DNA of 64,000 nucleotides from Hygrophila difformis (Eukaryota > Streptophyta > Magnoliopsida > Lamiales > Acanthaceae). The DNA is taken from NCBI GenBank assembly GCA_030278955.1, contig JAOANR010000005.1, positions 35,529,105-35,593,104 of the forward strand, in the 5' to 3' direction. Each line of letters starts with the position of its first letter. Within the stretch, counting starts at the first letter, position 1. The notes under the pieces are model-generated. The model saw only the letters and a program-made list of their open reading frames with translations, had not been told where the DNA came from and ran no database searches. Below, one piece after another: positions 46,785 through 58,021 of the stretch. Made by a program: the position numbers and the translations under genes.

Positions 46785-47532
46785 TGTAGGGTCAGTCCAC
46801 TTTATTGGGCTTGACCACCAATATAAAAAAAAAAGGAAAAACACTTACCGAATTGAGGAGTAAAGGCAACAGCTGTGGGCATTTATTATTACAACCAAAC
46901 AAACATCAATCATAGAGGCAGTGAGTGAGGCAGACCGACGTGAGCTGCAAAACAATTTTGAGAAGCAGAAAAAGTGCAGAAAACCAGAGAAAGAAAACAG
47001 AGAAGGAAAAGGAGGAAGAAGAAGGACGATCAGTCATTCCGTCCGGGAGAAAAATTCACATCTTTGGTGAAATCCTTTCTCTTACACCTCTCGTATTCTT
47101 AGCCTAGAATTGTGTTCTAGAAGTATATATATTTCTTTGAGAATCCACTGCCGACTGTCTATATTGTTGATTAGCCAAGATTAGTGAAAATCTTGATGAT
47201 TGTTGGTGAACCTCTAGGCATATGCTAGAGAGAAATGTTGGTGTACCCATTATTTGATCTAGTGGAGATTTTGAGATGGTGGCGACTGGCCCGTGGTTTT
47301 TACCTTCATTTTGAAGGGTTTTCCACGTATAAATCTCGATGTCAATTTACTGCTTTACAGTTGCTTTGGTTGGCCTATTGTTGATTTGGTGTTGAATTGG
47401 TTTAATTGGCTTAATTGCATCTGTTGGAAACTTATTTGGCACACAGGAGATATACTGTTTTGGATATTGGTATTATTTGGTATTTTCTGGTGATCTCACA
47501 GGTTCCGCACTGTTCCGCTTTTTTTCCCAACA
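46785..47532 (+). repeat. 3' LTR of the copia element
   Basis: TGTAGGGTCAGTCCACTTTA to CCCAACA, 748 bases. It is the partner of 41990-42739. Confidence 0.93.
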
Positions 47533-48132
47533 ATACATGTTCTCTCTTTGTAGCAGTATATTCTAGTCGCTATGACATTCTAGTCACTACTACTCGTTTG
47601 CCTTAAGTTGAATTAAAAGGGAATTAAATGCAACAATGTCAAACAAAACGCAAGAGATAAGAAGTTAATAATCGTGTCATGACAAAACGCAAGAGAGAAG
47701 AAGTTAATAATCGTGTCATGACAAAACGCAAGAGATAAAGAAGTTAATAATCGTGTCATAAAAGTTTTGTTATTTTCCATTGACCCAATTATCCCTAGTC
47801 ATGTATAGCCCCCTTGGATGAAAAATTGGACGCCATGATATACCGCGCAATACTGTAATTGCACCTTAAATTTATCTATATTCCTTTTTCATAGCTAAGT
47901 TCAAAAGGAGTTAATAACTTTTTTAGGCCACTACAAGCAAACTATTCCATTTTTGTGCCAACATTTATTGATATTACGAATTTGAGTCATGACGAGGCTG
48001 GGCTGAATTTAGGGCCAATTTTATCAAGTTAATGTCATAATGGGCCGTAGGCGGCCCGATGACCTAAAAGTGGAAATGTTCTCCTTTTTGTGGTCTGATT
48101 TATTTTTATTTTTTGTAATAAAAATAAAAATA
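47533..48132. other. Intergenic sequence with a 39-base tandem repeat
   Basis: Three near-identical units of 39-40 bases at 47642-47759, each containing AAAACGCAAGAG and AAGTTAATAATCGTGTCAT. At 47932 CCACTACAAGCAAAC resembles a CACTA-element end, without a partner. No gene. Confidence 0.7.
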
Positions 48133-48134
48133 TA

Positions 48135-48951
48135 CTTTCTCTACCCATTATTTATGTCTCATTTTCATTTTTTTTTGGTTCATTTCAACATGTTTTACTG
48201 TTATTGATTAAATTAAAATTGGATATAATATCTTTTTGTTACTATCAACTAGAAACTAAATTAAAAACTATGCTAAATACTTTATATGCTAAAATTAATT
48301 TGATAAATATAAATAACTGCTATCTATGGTAAAATTAATCTATGCTAAATCTTATAAATAACTACATTCTATTATTATTGCTTATTTTATTATATTTCAT
48401 TTAACATAAATAAATTAATTTGATTTAATTTATTTTTTAGATTTAACATATTTAATTTTTTATTTTATAATTTAACTGTTGTTATAATTAATACAATTAG
48501 GGGATGAGTATTTGTTCAAGCGGTCAAGTCTATATATATCTTCCAACCTTATGGTTTGGGGGTTCGATTCCCCACCATGCCCCATATCCCTCCTCTTTAT
48601 TATCCATTTATAATTTGTGTGACATTGGCTCCCACCACACTTTTTCCTGCTTCGGCTCATCCAAAAAAAAAAGATAAAAATTAATACAATTCATTTTAAT
48701 AAATGTTTTTTTGTTTTTATTTTATTAATTATTTCAATAATTATTTAATTCATATAGGGGTATATTTTAGCACGATGTTTTATGTGGAAATAGATAATAG
48801 TAGTATTTAATATAAGAGAATACTAATGTTTACAATGTGATTTTATACCATTGGTGATTAATATTTAATTATTGTCTATAATGAAAATAAGACAAAAATG
48901 TTGGGATGGAAAAAAAATAAAAGTGAAACATAAATAATGGAACAAATGAAG
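48135..48951. mobile_element. Stowaway-like element, 817 bp, carrying a SINE
   Basis: Inverted ends CTTTCTCTACCCATTATTTA and, on the other strand, CTTCATTTGTTCCATTATTT, flanked by TA (48133-48134, 48952-48953). About 624 bases remain after the inner SINE and its duplicated target are removed. No transposase frame is seen. Confidence 0.65.
48499..48678 (+). mobile_element. tRNA-derived SINE, full length
   Basis: Flanked by a perfect 13-base duplication AATTAATACAATT (48486-48498 and 48679-48691). The head folds as a degenerate tRNA. The acceptor-like ends are GGGGATG (48500) and CATGCCCC (48576-48583), the A-box-like part is TTGTTCAAGCGG, and the B box GGTTCGATTCC at 48561-48571 is perfect. 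The CAAGCGGTCAAG portion is closest to Ser/Leu tRNAs. The 3' end is A-rich. Confidence 0.85.
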
Positions 48952-48987
48952 TATTATTTATTTTAATTAAAAAAATGTAAAACATGC

Positions 48988-49187
48988 CACTACAAGAAGA
49001 CCATTGTTACTTTCTGGCCATCGACTCGCACGTGGCCCATTTTGGCATTGACTTGGTCAATTTCGCATTAAATTTGGCTAAAATGCCTTATCATGGCCGA
49101 AAAAATTTATTAACTGTTTCAAAATCTTATCCCATATTAGTATTTAAGAAAAGAGAAGAAATAAAAACATAGAGACGTTATCTCTAA
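48988..49187. other. Interval with a CACTA-type end
   Basis: CCACTACAAGAAGACC at 48988 looks like a CACTA (EnSpm) terminus. I found no inverted partner in the window, so it is a fragment at best. Confidence 0.3.
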
Positions 49188-49905
49188 GATGCGTTTGGTT
49201 GGGGTATCTTGGATGCCCCTGGGAATCTTCTGCAGGGAATAATGACACATTCCCACGTTTGGTTGGGGTAATCTTTTTCGAAGGAATGTTAGATTCCCAA
49301 CCAAGTGGGAATGTTGGCTAAGATTGATGGGAATGTGATTCCCTTCTACAAGCCTGATAAGATTACCAGGCATCTTACATTGAATTGGCTTTTATACTCT
49401 TTTAAATTTTAAAACCATACATCAACCCATTTTAAAACTTAACCATTTTCTTATTTTTATTGAATTTTAATTTTGTATAATAAAAATTCATTACTCTTTA
49501 ATTTATTTTTATTATTTTTTGTGTCATAGAGTTTTTGAACATTTTCGATGAATTTCATTGTATACAGTTTGAACATTCTATAAAATTGCAACAAATAAGT
49601 AGATGTAACTCATTCCAAGGTACAATTATCTTTCAAACGTAATGCAATATATGATAATTTACGAAATGAAAATTTACAGAGAATGCAGAGGAATTTTATT
49701 ATAAATGACGAAGCATCGAATTAATGATAAATAAGATTCGTGAGAACTATTAACTAACAATTTTAAATTAAGGTCATTATAGTCTATTTATGTTATGTAG
49801 GAATCTGAGATTTCCAATCTAACCAAACGGAGTAATAAGCAATCTGACATTCCCAGCAATCATATTCCCACTGTTAATCTAAGATCTCTCCAACCAAACG
49901 CAACG
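49188..49905. mobile_element. PIF/Harbinger-like non-autonomous element, 718 bp
   Basis: Inverted ends GATGCGTTTGGTTGGGG and, on the other strand, CGTTGCGTTTGGTTGGAG, flanked by TAA (49185-49187 and 49906-49908). Internal words such as TTCCCA and AACCAAACG are repeated near both ends. No transposase. Confidence 0.65.
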
Positions 49906-50934
49906 TAAAGACATAAAATTAAATTCTTTTGAAGAAAAAAAATTACACCCGAAAAAATATTGGTATTAAAAGGTTTGGGGTTCAGGTTCGGAGTTTTCAT
50001 GGTTTCGGCTTTATTGTAGTTCAAAGTTCAAGGTCTAGAATTTAGAATAACTAGTACAACCCGCCCGCGGTACCCGCGGGCATGTAAATTTGGAAGTAAT
50101 ATATTTTTTTTAATTCAATAAATTTAGAATTTTTTAAGTTAAACAAAATATTATTTCTAAATTTATTCCATCCGATATCTAATAATTTACACAGAAATTA
50201 AAAACGAAATCGGACACTCTTCTTACACCATTTCTAGTTGTAATTTTATTTATTATTTCAGTTTTTAACTACTTTAAATGAAATATGCAAGTTTGGTCCT
50301 TTAACTAATAAAAGTAGTGTATATTGTTGTGTTTGCAAAGAAATGAATGTTGTACTGATGCTTGTAGTGATTCATTCAATCCAACAAAACTTGATAGTAG
50401 TATACACTATGTGAGGTAACTTGCTAAAAAATAAGACCAAAGGTGTATAAACAATGAAACTAAATTTCTGTAATTTAGTTTCCGCAGGTTTATTTACTAA
50501 CAATATTCCATGTAAGAGATACATTTCACTCCATAAACTAAAAATGAAGTAGACTCGAAAACCAATTAGCTACACATGAGAAAAGAGGAAAAATCAAAAA
50601 CCAAAATCTGCTACCTTTTTTATGGGAGAATTAGAAAAAATGTATATAGCATAGTATAAATTAAAAGAAATTGAAACAGAAACTTCTCTAAATATCATGA
50701 AAGTTGCATTCAAACATATTATAGGTTCAAAAATATGTGTTCAAATCTTTTGCAGAACTTCATCCACCAAGGACATTTTTTCCATTATTGTCGTAACCAA
50801 ACTACTTCCAGCCAATACTTCACCCTAATGACATTTTTTCCCACTCTTGCCGGAACCAATGTAATTGCCAGTCAATGCTTCACACTCCAGGACAATTTTT
50901 TCTCATTTTCTCGTGAGTCAATAATTCACCTCAA

Positions 50935-52075
50935 CATTGATTTCATTGGAATTTCAGTTTCATTGAAGATGATCACCAGTCAACCCCCCCCCAATGACCG
51001 CATTATCATATGCATTTATTTAAACCGAGAAATCCAATTATATGCTTAAATGAATGAACAGTACTTTCAAAAGCATGTCACATATAAAATTAATGTTTTA
51101 CCATATCCTTCTAATACCATATCATTTTTTTTACCATTTCCTTCTAGTATAAAATTTTGATAAGCTCAATGGCATTGAAGGCAAATTTCATTCCATAATT
51201 CCGTCCCCTATGATAGCATTGGAATTTCAGTTTTATTGAAGATGAATGTCAATCGAACACCCCCTCCTGATCTCATTTTCATATGCATTGATTTAAAAAG
51301 AAAAATCCAACTATATGCTTATAAATTAACAATACTTTCAAAAGTATGTCACATATAAAATCAATGTTTTATCTTTTTCTTCTAATATAAAATTCTGAGA
51401 AGCCCAATGACATTTAAGCTCAATTCATTCACCAATTGATCAAAAATATATGGTAAAATTGCATTGATAAGATGATCGCAAGTCAAACTTTCCCCCTATG
51501 ATCTCATTATATATGCATTGATTTAAAAATTCAACTATTTCTCTACATGAATGAACAACACTTTCAAAAGCATGTAAGATATAAAATCATTTTTTTTATT
51601 ATTTTGTTCTAACATAAAATGCCGAGAACCCCAATTTCATTCACCAATTAATCAAAATGATTTGACAAATTGCATTGATAAGATGATCGTCATTCGAGCA
51701 CCCTCCCAATTGATCTCATTGGAATTCAAATTTCATTTAATATGATCGTCAGTCGAATACCCCCCCCCCCCACAAATCACAATGATCTCATTATTATATG
51801 CATAGATAAAAACGAAAAATTCAACTATTTACTTACGTGAATAAACAGTACTTTAAAAGCATGTCACATGTAAAATCAATATTTTACCTTTTCCTTGTAA
51901 ATAAAATCAATGCTTTACCATTTCGAGAAATCAAATGGCATTGAAGCCCAATTTCATTCACCCATTAATCAAAATGACCTGGTCAAATTGCATTGATAGG
52001 ATGATCGTCAGTCAAAAGCCCCTTGCCCCCAATGATCTCATTGGAATTTCAATTTAATTGAACATGATAGCCACT
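50935..52075. repeat. Four diverged repeats of 230-290 bases
   Basis: Each contains CATGTCACATATAAAAT or a variant (near 51075, 51342, 51570, 51860), together with a GATGATCGTCAGTC-like part and a C-rich run. They are tandem but strongly diverged. Confidence 0.65.
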
Positions 52076-52135
52076 AAAACATTATACTAAAAGACATACC
52101 TCAGTCAGCCCACACGCGGTACCCCCAATAATCTA

Positions 52136-52137
<2 letters not shown>

Positions 52138-52205
<68 letters not shown>

Positions 52206-52206
52206 T
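52138..52206. repeat. ATT/TTA microsatellite
   Basis: About 69 bases of uninterrupted trinucleotide repeat. Confidence 0.95.
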
Positions 52207-52399
52207 TGTCATGTAAATTTAAAATGATTACCTCTAATAATTTTTATTTCCAATTGGAAATAACTTAATTATCACAATTCATATATTAATATAACTAATA
52301 TGAAACGAATAGAAAGTGGCCATAATTCGACAACTCAATATTCATTCATATGGTTTGAATAATAGACTTATACTGCCAACAATATTTCAACCATCAGGA

Positions 52400-52870
52400 T
52401 ATTTTTTCCCTTTTTTGTCGGAACTAATGTAATGTCAGTCAATACTTCACCCACAAAGATATTTTTTCACACTATTTTCGGAACCAATGTACTGTCAGTC
52501 AATACTTCACCCCCCGGGATATTTTTTCCCATCTTGTCGGAACCAATGTAATGCCAGTCAATACTTCACCCTCCAAGATATTTTTTCACACTATTGTCGG
52601 AACCAATGTACTGCCAGTCAATACTTCAACCCTCGGGACATTTTTTTCCATTCTTTTCGGAACCAATGTAATGTCAGTCAATATTTCACCCACCAAGACA
52701 TCTTTTCACACTATTGTCGGAACCAATGTATTGCCAGTCAATACTTCACCCCAGGACATTTTTTCCATTCTTGTCGGAACCAATGTATTGCAAGTCAATA
52801 CTTCACCTTCAAATCCATTTTCCCACTCTCGTTAGAAGCAATATACTTTCAGTCAATGCTTCACACTCCG
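52400..52870. repeat. Minisatellite of about 60-base units
   Basis: Around eight units containing GTCGGAACCAATGTA and CAGTCAATACTTCACC. Two unit types alternate: one with AAGATATTTTTTCACACTA, the other with GGGATATTTTTTCCC. Similar units recur at 50757-50920, 53330-53510, 62900-63010 and 63405-63560. Confidence 0.85.
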
Positions 52871-53084
52871 GGAAAATTTTTTCCATTTTTTCGCGAGTCA
52901 ACACTTTACCCTCCAATACTCTATCATTAGATATGTACTGCCAACAATTTTCCACAGATCATCAGGAGAAGTAATGAAGCATGACAACTGAATAGAAACA
53001 AATGGATTTCTCAAAATAGGTGCAGAGGCCCAGTGATATCTCATATAACACAATTGACCATTTACCCTAATGTCATATTACACG

Positions 53085-53235
53085 CGATGAAGCAATATAT
53101 AACTGACCGTGTCTAAAAACTGTATCATTCATGAACACTCTAACATGCTTTAGAGATTGACCTTAACTCTTGTTGATAGTCATAGTATAACAAATAATTA
53201 GTGAAAACTGGCGTCTTGAAAATCCAAACGGTATT
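53085..53235 (-). pseudogene. Helitron helicase C-terminal remnant
   Basis: The minus strand reads RRQFSL, then CYTMTINKS, a stop, GQSLKHVRVF, HGQLYIASSRV. This is the last conserved helicase block of plant Helitrons, with one in-frame stop. Nothing else of the protein is recognisable nearby. Confidence 0.75.
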
Positions 53236-54177
53236 CTATGATCAGATGAGGTCAAACTATAACATAGGGTTGTTACACAAACTCATTCGTGGAATAATCA
53301 CTCATACTCCACTACTATTGTGGGTCAATTCTTCAGTCCGGGACATTTTTCCCATTCTTGTAGGAGCCAATATACTGCCAGCCAATATTTCACCCCCGGG
53401 ACATTTTTTCCATTCTTGTCTGAACCAATATGCTGCCAGTCAATACTTCACCCTGGAGGACATTTTTTTTCCATTTTTCGCGAGGCAATCATTCACCCTT
53501 CAATACTCTATCATTAGACATGTAATGCCAACACTTTTTCAAAGATCACCAAGAAAAGTTATGAAACGTGACAGCTGAATAGACACAAAGGGATTTCTTA
53601 AATAGGTGCAGAGGCCCAATGATATCTCATATAATACAATTCACCATTTACCCACCTGCGGTACCCGCGGGCTTGTAAATCTAAAAAACATATAAAATAA
53701 GTTTAAAGATAATTGTAATTTTATTATATTATCCTTATTATAATTATTACAATTATTTTTGTAAATGTAAAAACCAAAAAGTATAAATTTGATTGAATTT
53801 AATAATATATATAACGCTGCAATAAATTATTTCATCATATCCTAGTACTACCCGCCCGTGATACCCATGGGGATGTAAATTTTAAAAATATATAAAAAAT
53901 TTAAAGGTATATCAAATTTTATTATATTATTAATATTATAATGTAATACCCCGTAAGAATGCATAAGCATTTATTTTTGAAACTCGAATATTTTGTATCC
54001 CAAATAAATTCTTTTTGAACTACGTAATGACTTGATCCCTTCACGGGGTACGTAGGCAACTTGGAAATTTCAATTCTGGGTTCAGTCAAATAATATCAAA
54101 CAACAAAACACAATGATACAATCGCAATCAATCAATCGGTCAATAAGTCGCGCAACTTCGGGGACGAAGTTGATTCT

Positions 54178-54193
54178 TAAGGAGGGTAGATTG
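54178..54193 (+). other. Internal polypurine/LTR-start-like junction inside LTR D
   Basis: TAAGGAGGGTAGAT precedes TGTAATACC, 250 bases inside the LTR, after the hairpin AACTTCGGGGACGAAGTT. The 3' LTR copy is at 59462. Confidence 0.75.
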
Positions 54194-54798
54194 TAATACC
54201 ATAGAAATTGCCCGATATATATGTATGAATATATATATTTTGATCAATTCACTAAGTAGATTTTTAATCAAATCTATATATATTTATATGTTCAAATATG
54301 TGCTTAAAGATTAGTATATTATTTTCTACAAAACATACTTTGAAAAATTATATATATTTGTCTTTTCAAATAAATATATGGATTTCAATATCAAGTGTAA
54401 TAAGTATATGGTTCATAGAATATTTTAAATCCATATACAAGTTTATATACACATATATACCTTGGTCTTGAAATAATCTTTCCAAACATGTACACATGTA
54501 TATACATGTATATATTTACATGTTTAAATTATAATGAGAATTATCTATTTTCTATATATCCTTGATTAATCATTCTACCCATATTTTTTTATGAATTATT
54601 CTAGAATGCCATAATATAATTGGGAATAATTTGACTATGGTTTGAAATTGTAGGGTGGAATATTAATCATATCTTGTCATTTTCAAATAAAGAATATATT
54701 CCTTTTTGAAGCTATGTATGACTTACAAGATCACAAAAATTCCCACATTATGATTTTTTTTAAGATAAGAATCTTAATATATATATATATATAAAAAA

Positions 54799-54828
<30 letters not shown>

Positions 54829-54829
<1 letters not shown>

Positions 54830-54903
54830 ACTGTAGCATGCTACTGTAGCACGCTACTGTAGCATGCTACTGTAGCACGCTACTGTAGCATGCTACTGTA
54901 GCA
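54829..54903 (+). repeat. 13-base tandem array in U3 of LTR D
   Basis: Alternating TACTGTAGCATGC and TACTGTAGCACGC, five full units and one partial. The 3' LTR (60099-60147) has three full units and one partial. Confidence 0.95.
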
Positions 54904-55363
54904 GTCGGGATTTATGTGTTTTTGGGACTTTTTGCCATTTTTTGGGTCCCAAAGGTGGGAATCTTGATCTATCACGGGTGTGGCATCTTTTTGGATGTTA
55001 TGTAATCAATCCCATCCCCATTCTCAGCCATTTTCATCAATCATTCACCCCAAACTCTCCAAAAACTCTCCCAAAAGCCAAACACTCTTCCGACGAACTT
55101 CCGGCGACTTTCCGACGAGTTTCCGGCAACCAAATCCAACCAAGGAAGTGTGTAGATCAAGGATTGCAGGCTTTGGATTGTTGGTAAGATGTTATTCAAG
55201 TTTCCTTATGATTTTAAGATCATAAACATCATACTAACTTACGAATCTTCATATTCGAACACAAATCGGAGCCAAGGGAAGAATAAATCGGGTGGAAGAG
55301 ATTCGTTCGTGACATCCCGTGGATTCCGGACGACCCCGTGACTTCCTAAACATCATCCCCACT

Positions 55364-57170
55364 GTAAGTTAACCTTACTATGGTTTTGGGTGACTTAAAA
55401 TGCAACCAAACATAGAGATTCAACTCAAGGAAATTAACAAAAATCTGTCAACAAGAGAAAACCCTCAACGCAGCGTTTTCGTATGAATTTTTCGAACCCT
55501 TAAAAGTCTTCAAACGGAAAAACCCAAAACATGAAAAACATTCGTAAGACATTAATCTAGCTACTGTAAAAATTTCATAATTTTTCATCGTGTTTTGATA
55601 TCCGAAAATGACCATGAACAGACCTGCCATCGACTTAGATCTTGAAGTGGTGATAGATTCTTTATTCAAACTTGTTGGTTATTTTGACCTTGGATCTAGG
55701 CCGATCTAGGATTGGTGTTGAACATAAGAATTGTAGATCTATGAGTTTGGAATATTACTGTAAGTTTTTAGAATTTTTCGTTGAGATTTGAGCCTCCGAA
55801 CTCGAGCCAATCCGATCTGCGTTAGAACCGATGTCAAGAACCTTGACAGATTTCATAATCAAACTTGATGAGCATATTTCTATTACTTCGAGTGTTCAAA
55901 CCTGAAAACTCAAAACTAAGATTTTGATCCTAAAAGCTTAAGCTATATTGTGTAAAAATTTCAAAGATTTTCATCAAGTTTTGATACCCCAAATCGTATC
56001 GGACATATTCTGCGTTTTTAGGAATTGTCAAAGGATGACAGATTTCATAACCGATCTTGAGGAGCTTATTCCTATCATTTCTAGCCCGAACCAATCTTTG
56101 AGTTCTAAACAAAAGTTGTTGAAAATCAAGTCTAGTATGTGCCTGTAAAATTTCAGAATTTTTGAAGTCCATTTGATATGTCAAAAAGTCAAATCTTTGA
56201 AAGGTGTCAAACCTGAATCCTGACAGCATACTATTTGAGTAGAAAACTTGATTTTTGACATGCTTCCCATCGTTTTTCCGAAAAACTTAAAACACAAAAG
56301 TTGTTCGTTGGGATGTTTTTGAGATGATGTACAAATTTCAAATCAATCGCCTAAGAAATGGATTTTTAAACCAAAAAGGCGTAAACTGTGACATCGATCG
56401 GTTTTAAACTTGAGAGATCTTGAAATCTTGTCGAAACATGAAATTAGCCTTTAAGGTTTAAATGATTGGGAATCCCTTTGAGATAAAATACAATTGAAAT
56501 ATCTTGCTTGCCGAAAGGCAATTGAAATATCTTGCTTGCCGAAAGGCAATTGAAATATCTTGCTTGCCGAAAGGCAATTGAAATATCTTGCTTGCCGAAA
56601 GGCAATTGAAATATCTTGCTTGCCGAAAGGCAATTGAAATATCTTGCTTGCCGAAAGGCAATTGAAATATCTTGCTTGCCGAAAGGCAATTGAAATATAA
56701 TGCTTGCCGAATGGGATTGAAATATAAACTTGAAACATGAGACATGAGAAACTGTGCCAAGATGGCCAATGAAGTACTTGAAATGCGATACGGCTGCGGC
56801 CGCCGGATCACCGGCTAAATGATATATTGTTGAGATGATGGCGTAACGGGAAATATATTAAAAAGCTCAGATTTTATGAAATTGGCTGCGGCCGCCGGAT
56901 TGCCGGCTAAATTAAACATTGTTTTGATGGTGACGTATCGGGGAGAATTTTTAAAAGCTCAAATTTTTATTTACTTACTTACGGCATTATTCATGTCTTA
57001 AATCATGCCATTTATTTATAGTGGATGATTAACTCAAATTGTGAATTACCTACAAGAAATGTTTTTAATAAAATTTAATTAAAGGCTTTGAAACCCCTAA
57101 CCCATGCTATGTGTTAACTTACTCAGCGCGTTTTTGCTGACCCAAACCATTTATCCTCTTTTTCTTTCAG
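55364..57170 (+). other. Putative leader intron inside LTR D
   Basis: Donor CACT|GTAAGTTA (GT at 55364), branch-point-like TGCTGAC (57135-57141) and acceptor CTCTTTTTCTTTCAG (AG at 57169-57170). The three sites correspond one to one with those in element C although the sequence between them is largely different. Splicing is inferred. Confidence 0.5.
56491..56714 (+). repeat. 28-base tandem array in LTR D
   Basis: Seven perfect units plus one diverged unit, each containing ATATCTTGCTTGCCGAAAGG. The 3' LTR (61735-61930) has six plus one. Open frames across it on the minus strand are repeat artefacts. Confidence 0.97.
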
Positions 57171-57510
57171 AGTTGAAGAATATGCATCATCATATGCATA
57201 CTGGGAATTTTTGGGGATTACATTATATTTTAAATTTTGCGTTAGACTAGAATTTGCATGAACGGGCCTGTTTAACCCGTGTTTTGGCCATGTCGGCCCT
57301 CATACTTTATTTCCGCTGCACAATTTATATTTCCGCTGCAACTTTGATGTATTAATTTTAAATTATATATGGATGGGCTGTTTGAATATTTTTAATTCTG
57401 AAAAACCATAGCCTTGCATCTCTTTAGTGAGCTCGGAGAAACCGTGTCTTGCTAGGGAGGTGTGGCGGTGGCATCCCGGCCTGGGTTACCAAATCCGGGG
57501 TGTTACAAGT

Positions 57511-57524
57511 TGGTATCAGAGCCC
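57511..57524 (+). other. Primer binding site of element D
   Basis: TGGTATCAGAGCCC, three bases after the LTR, the same site and spacing as element C. Initiator-Met type. Confidence 0.85.
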
Positions 57525-58021
57525 GGAATATTTTAAAACTACTATTTTAAAGAGCCCGGATTATTTTGAAGCTATTATATTTTAAAGAGCCCAATTATTA
57601 TTTTGAAGTTAAAGCCCAAATTTTTAGCCCAAAATTTTTTTTTAGAAGCCCAAGAAATTATTTTTGGCCCAATAACCTTGTTTTTATTTAAAGCCCAAAT
57701 AATTTATTTCTTTCGGCCCAATATAGTGGCCCAAACCTTTTATCCTTATTTTAATCTATCCATGGAATAAATTTATTTTTAAAACCCATGGATAAATAAA
57801 TGCATGCATAAAATTTTTTTTATTGGGGGGATCACATATGCATATGCATACATAAATCTTTGCACTAACTCTTTTTTTTATGTGAATTATCGGTGATAAG
57901 AAACACTCCTACCTTAGAACTTGACATGATCTTGACTTAGGAGCGCTTGCTAAAGACTGACTTTGCCTTAGTCCTAGATCTTGATCACTTAGGAACTCAT
58001 CTTCGCGTGCTTAATAACAGA

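Larger units (their letters stand above)
41990..47532 (+). mobile_element. Ty1/copia retrotransposon, Tork lineage
   Basis: Complete structure: LTRs of 750 and 748 bases, an initiator-Met primer site, one gag-pol frame and a polypurine tract. The flanking 5-mers are AAACA (41985-41989) and ATACA (47533-47537), a target duplication with one mismatch. The RT and RNase H motifs (VPYASAVGSLMYAMVCTRPD, WILRYLRGT) are very close to Tnt1-type Tork elements. Two stop codons break the polyprotein. Confidence 0.93.
50051..53841 (-). mobile_element. Helitron relic rich in tandem repeats
   Basis: On the plus strand it begins A|CTAGTACAACCC and then an 8-bp hairpin, GCCCGCGG/CCGCGGGC with loop TAC (50063-50081). 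Read on the minus strand this is a Helitron 3' end: hairpin, CTAG, then T. Inside are about four 230-290 base repeats (50935-52075), an ATT microsatellite (52138-52206), a 60-base minisatellite (about 52400-52870), a second hairpin (near 53651-53671) and a helicase remnant. The 5' end is not resolved, and more than one Helitron copy may be merged here. Confidence 0.6.
53942..57507 (+). repeat. 5' LTR of element D
   Basis: TGTAATACCCCG to GGGGTGTTACA. In order: a 250-base extension ending in an inner polypurine/TG junction (54192), an AT-rich U3, a 13-base repeat array, a leader shared with element C from about 55050, a putative intron (55364-57170) with a 28-base repeat array, and two copies of a GGCTGCGGCCGCCGGAT segment (56791, 56882). 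Confidence 0.94.

Noticed and set aside
48500..48583. A functional tRNA gene
   Set aside because: The tRNA-like fold is degenerate, it continues into a SINE body with an A-rich tail, and target duplications flank the whole unit.
47932..48995. Two CACTACAAG-type ends as a CACTA element
   Set aside because: Both point the same way and no inverted partner was found, so they cannot be the two ends of one element.
52487..52930. 147-codon repetitive open frame
   Set aside because: It lies wholly inside a 60-base minisatellite. Its openness follows from the unit length, and it has no domain or start context.
52138..53520. CRISPR-like array
   Set aside because: The regularly spaced repeats are a plant minisatellite in Helitron remnants. 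The repeats are directly adjacent and variable, there are no unique spacers, and the genome is eukaryotic.
56444..56811. Overlapping repetitive open frames in LTR D, minus strand
   Set aside because: They are translations of the 28-base tandem array and repeat in the other LTR. No coding signal.
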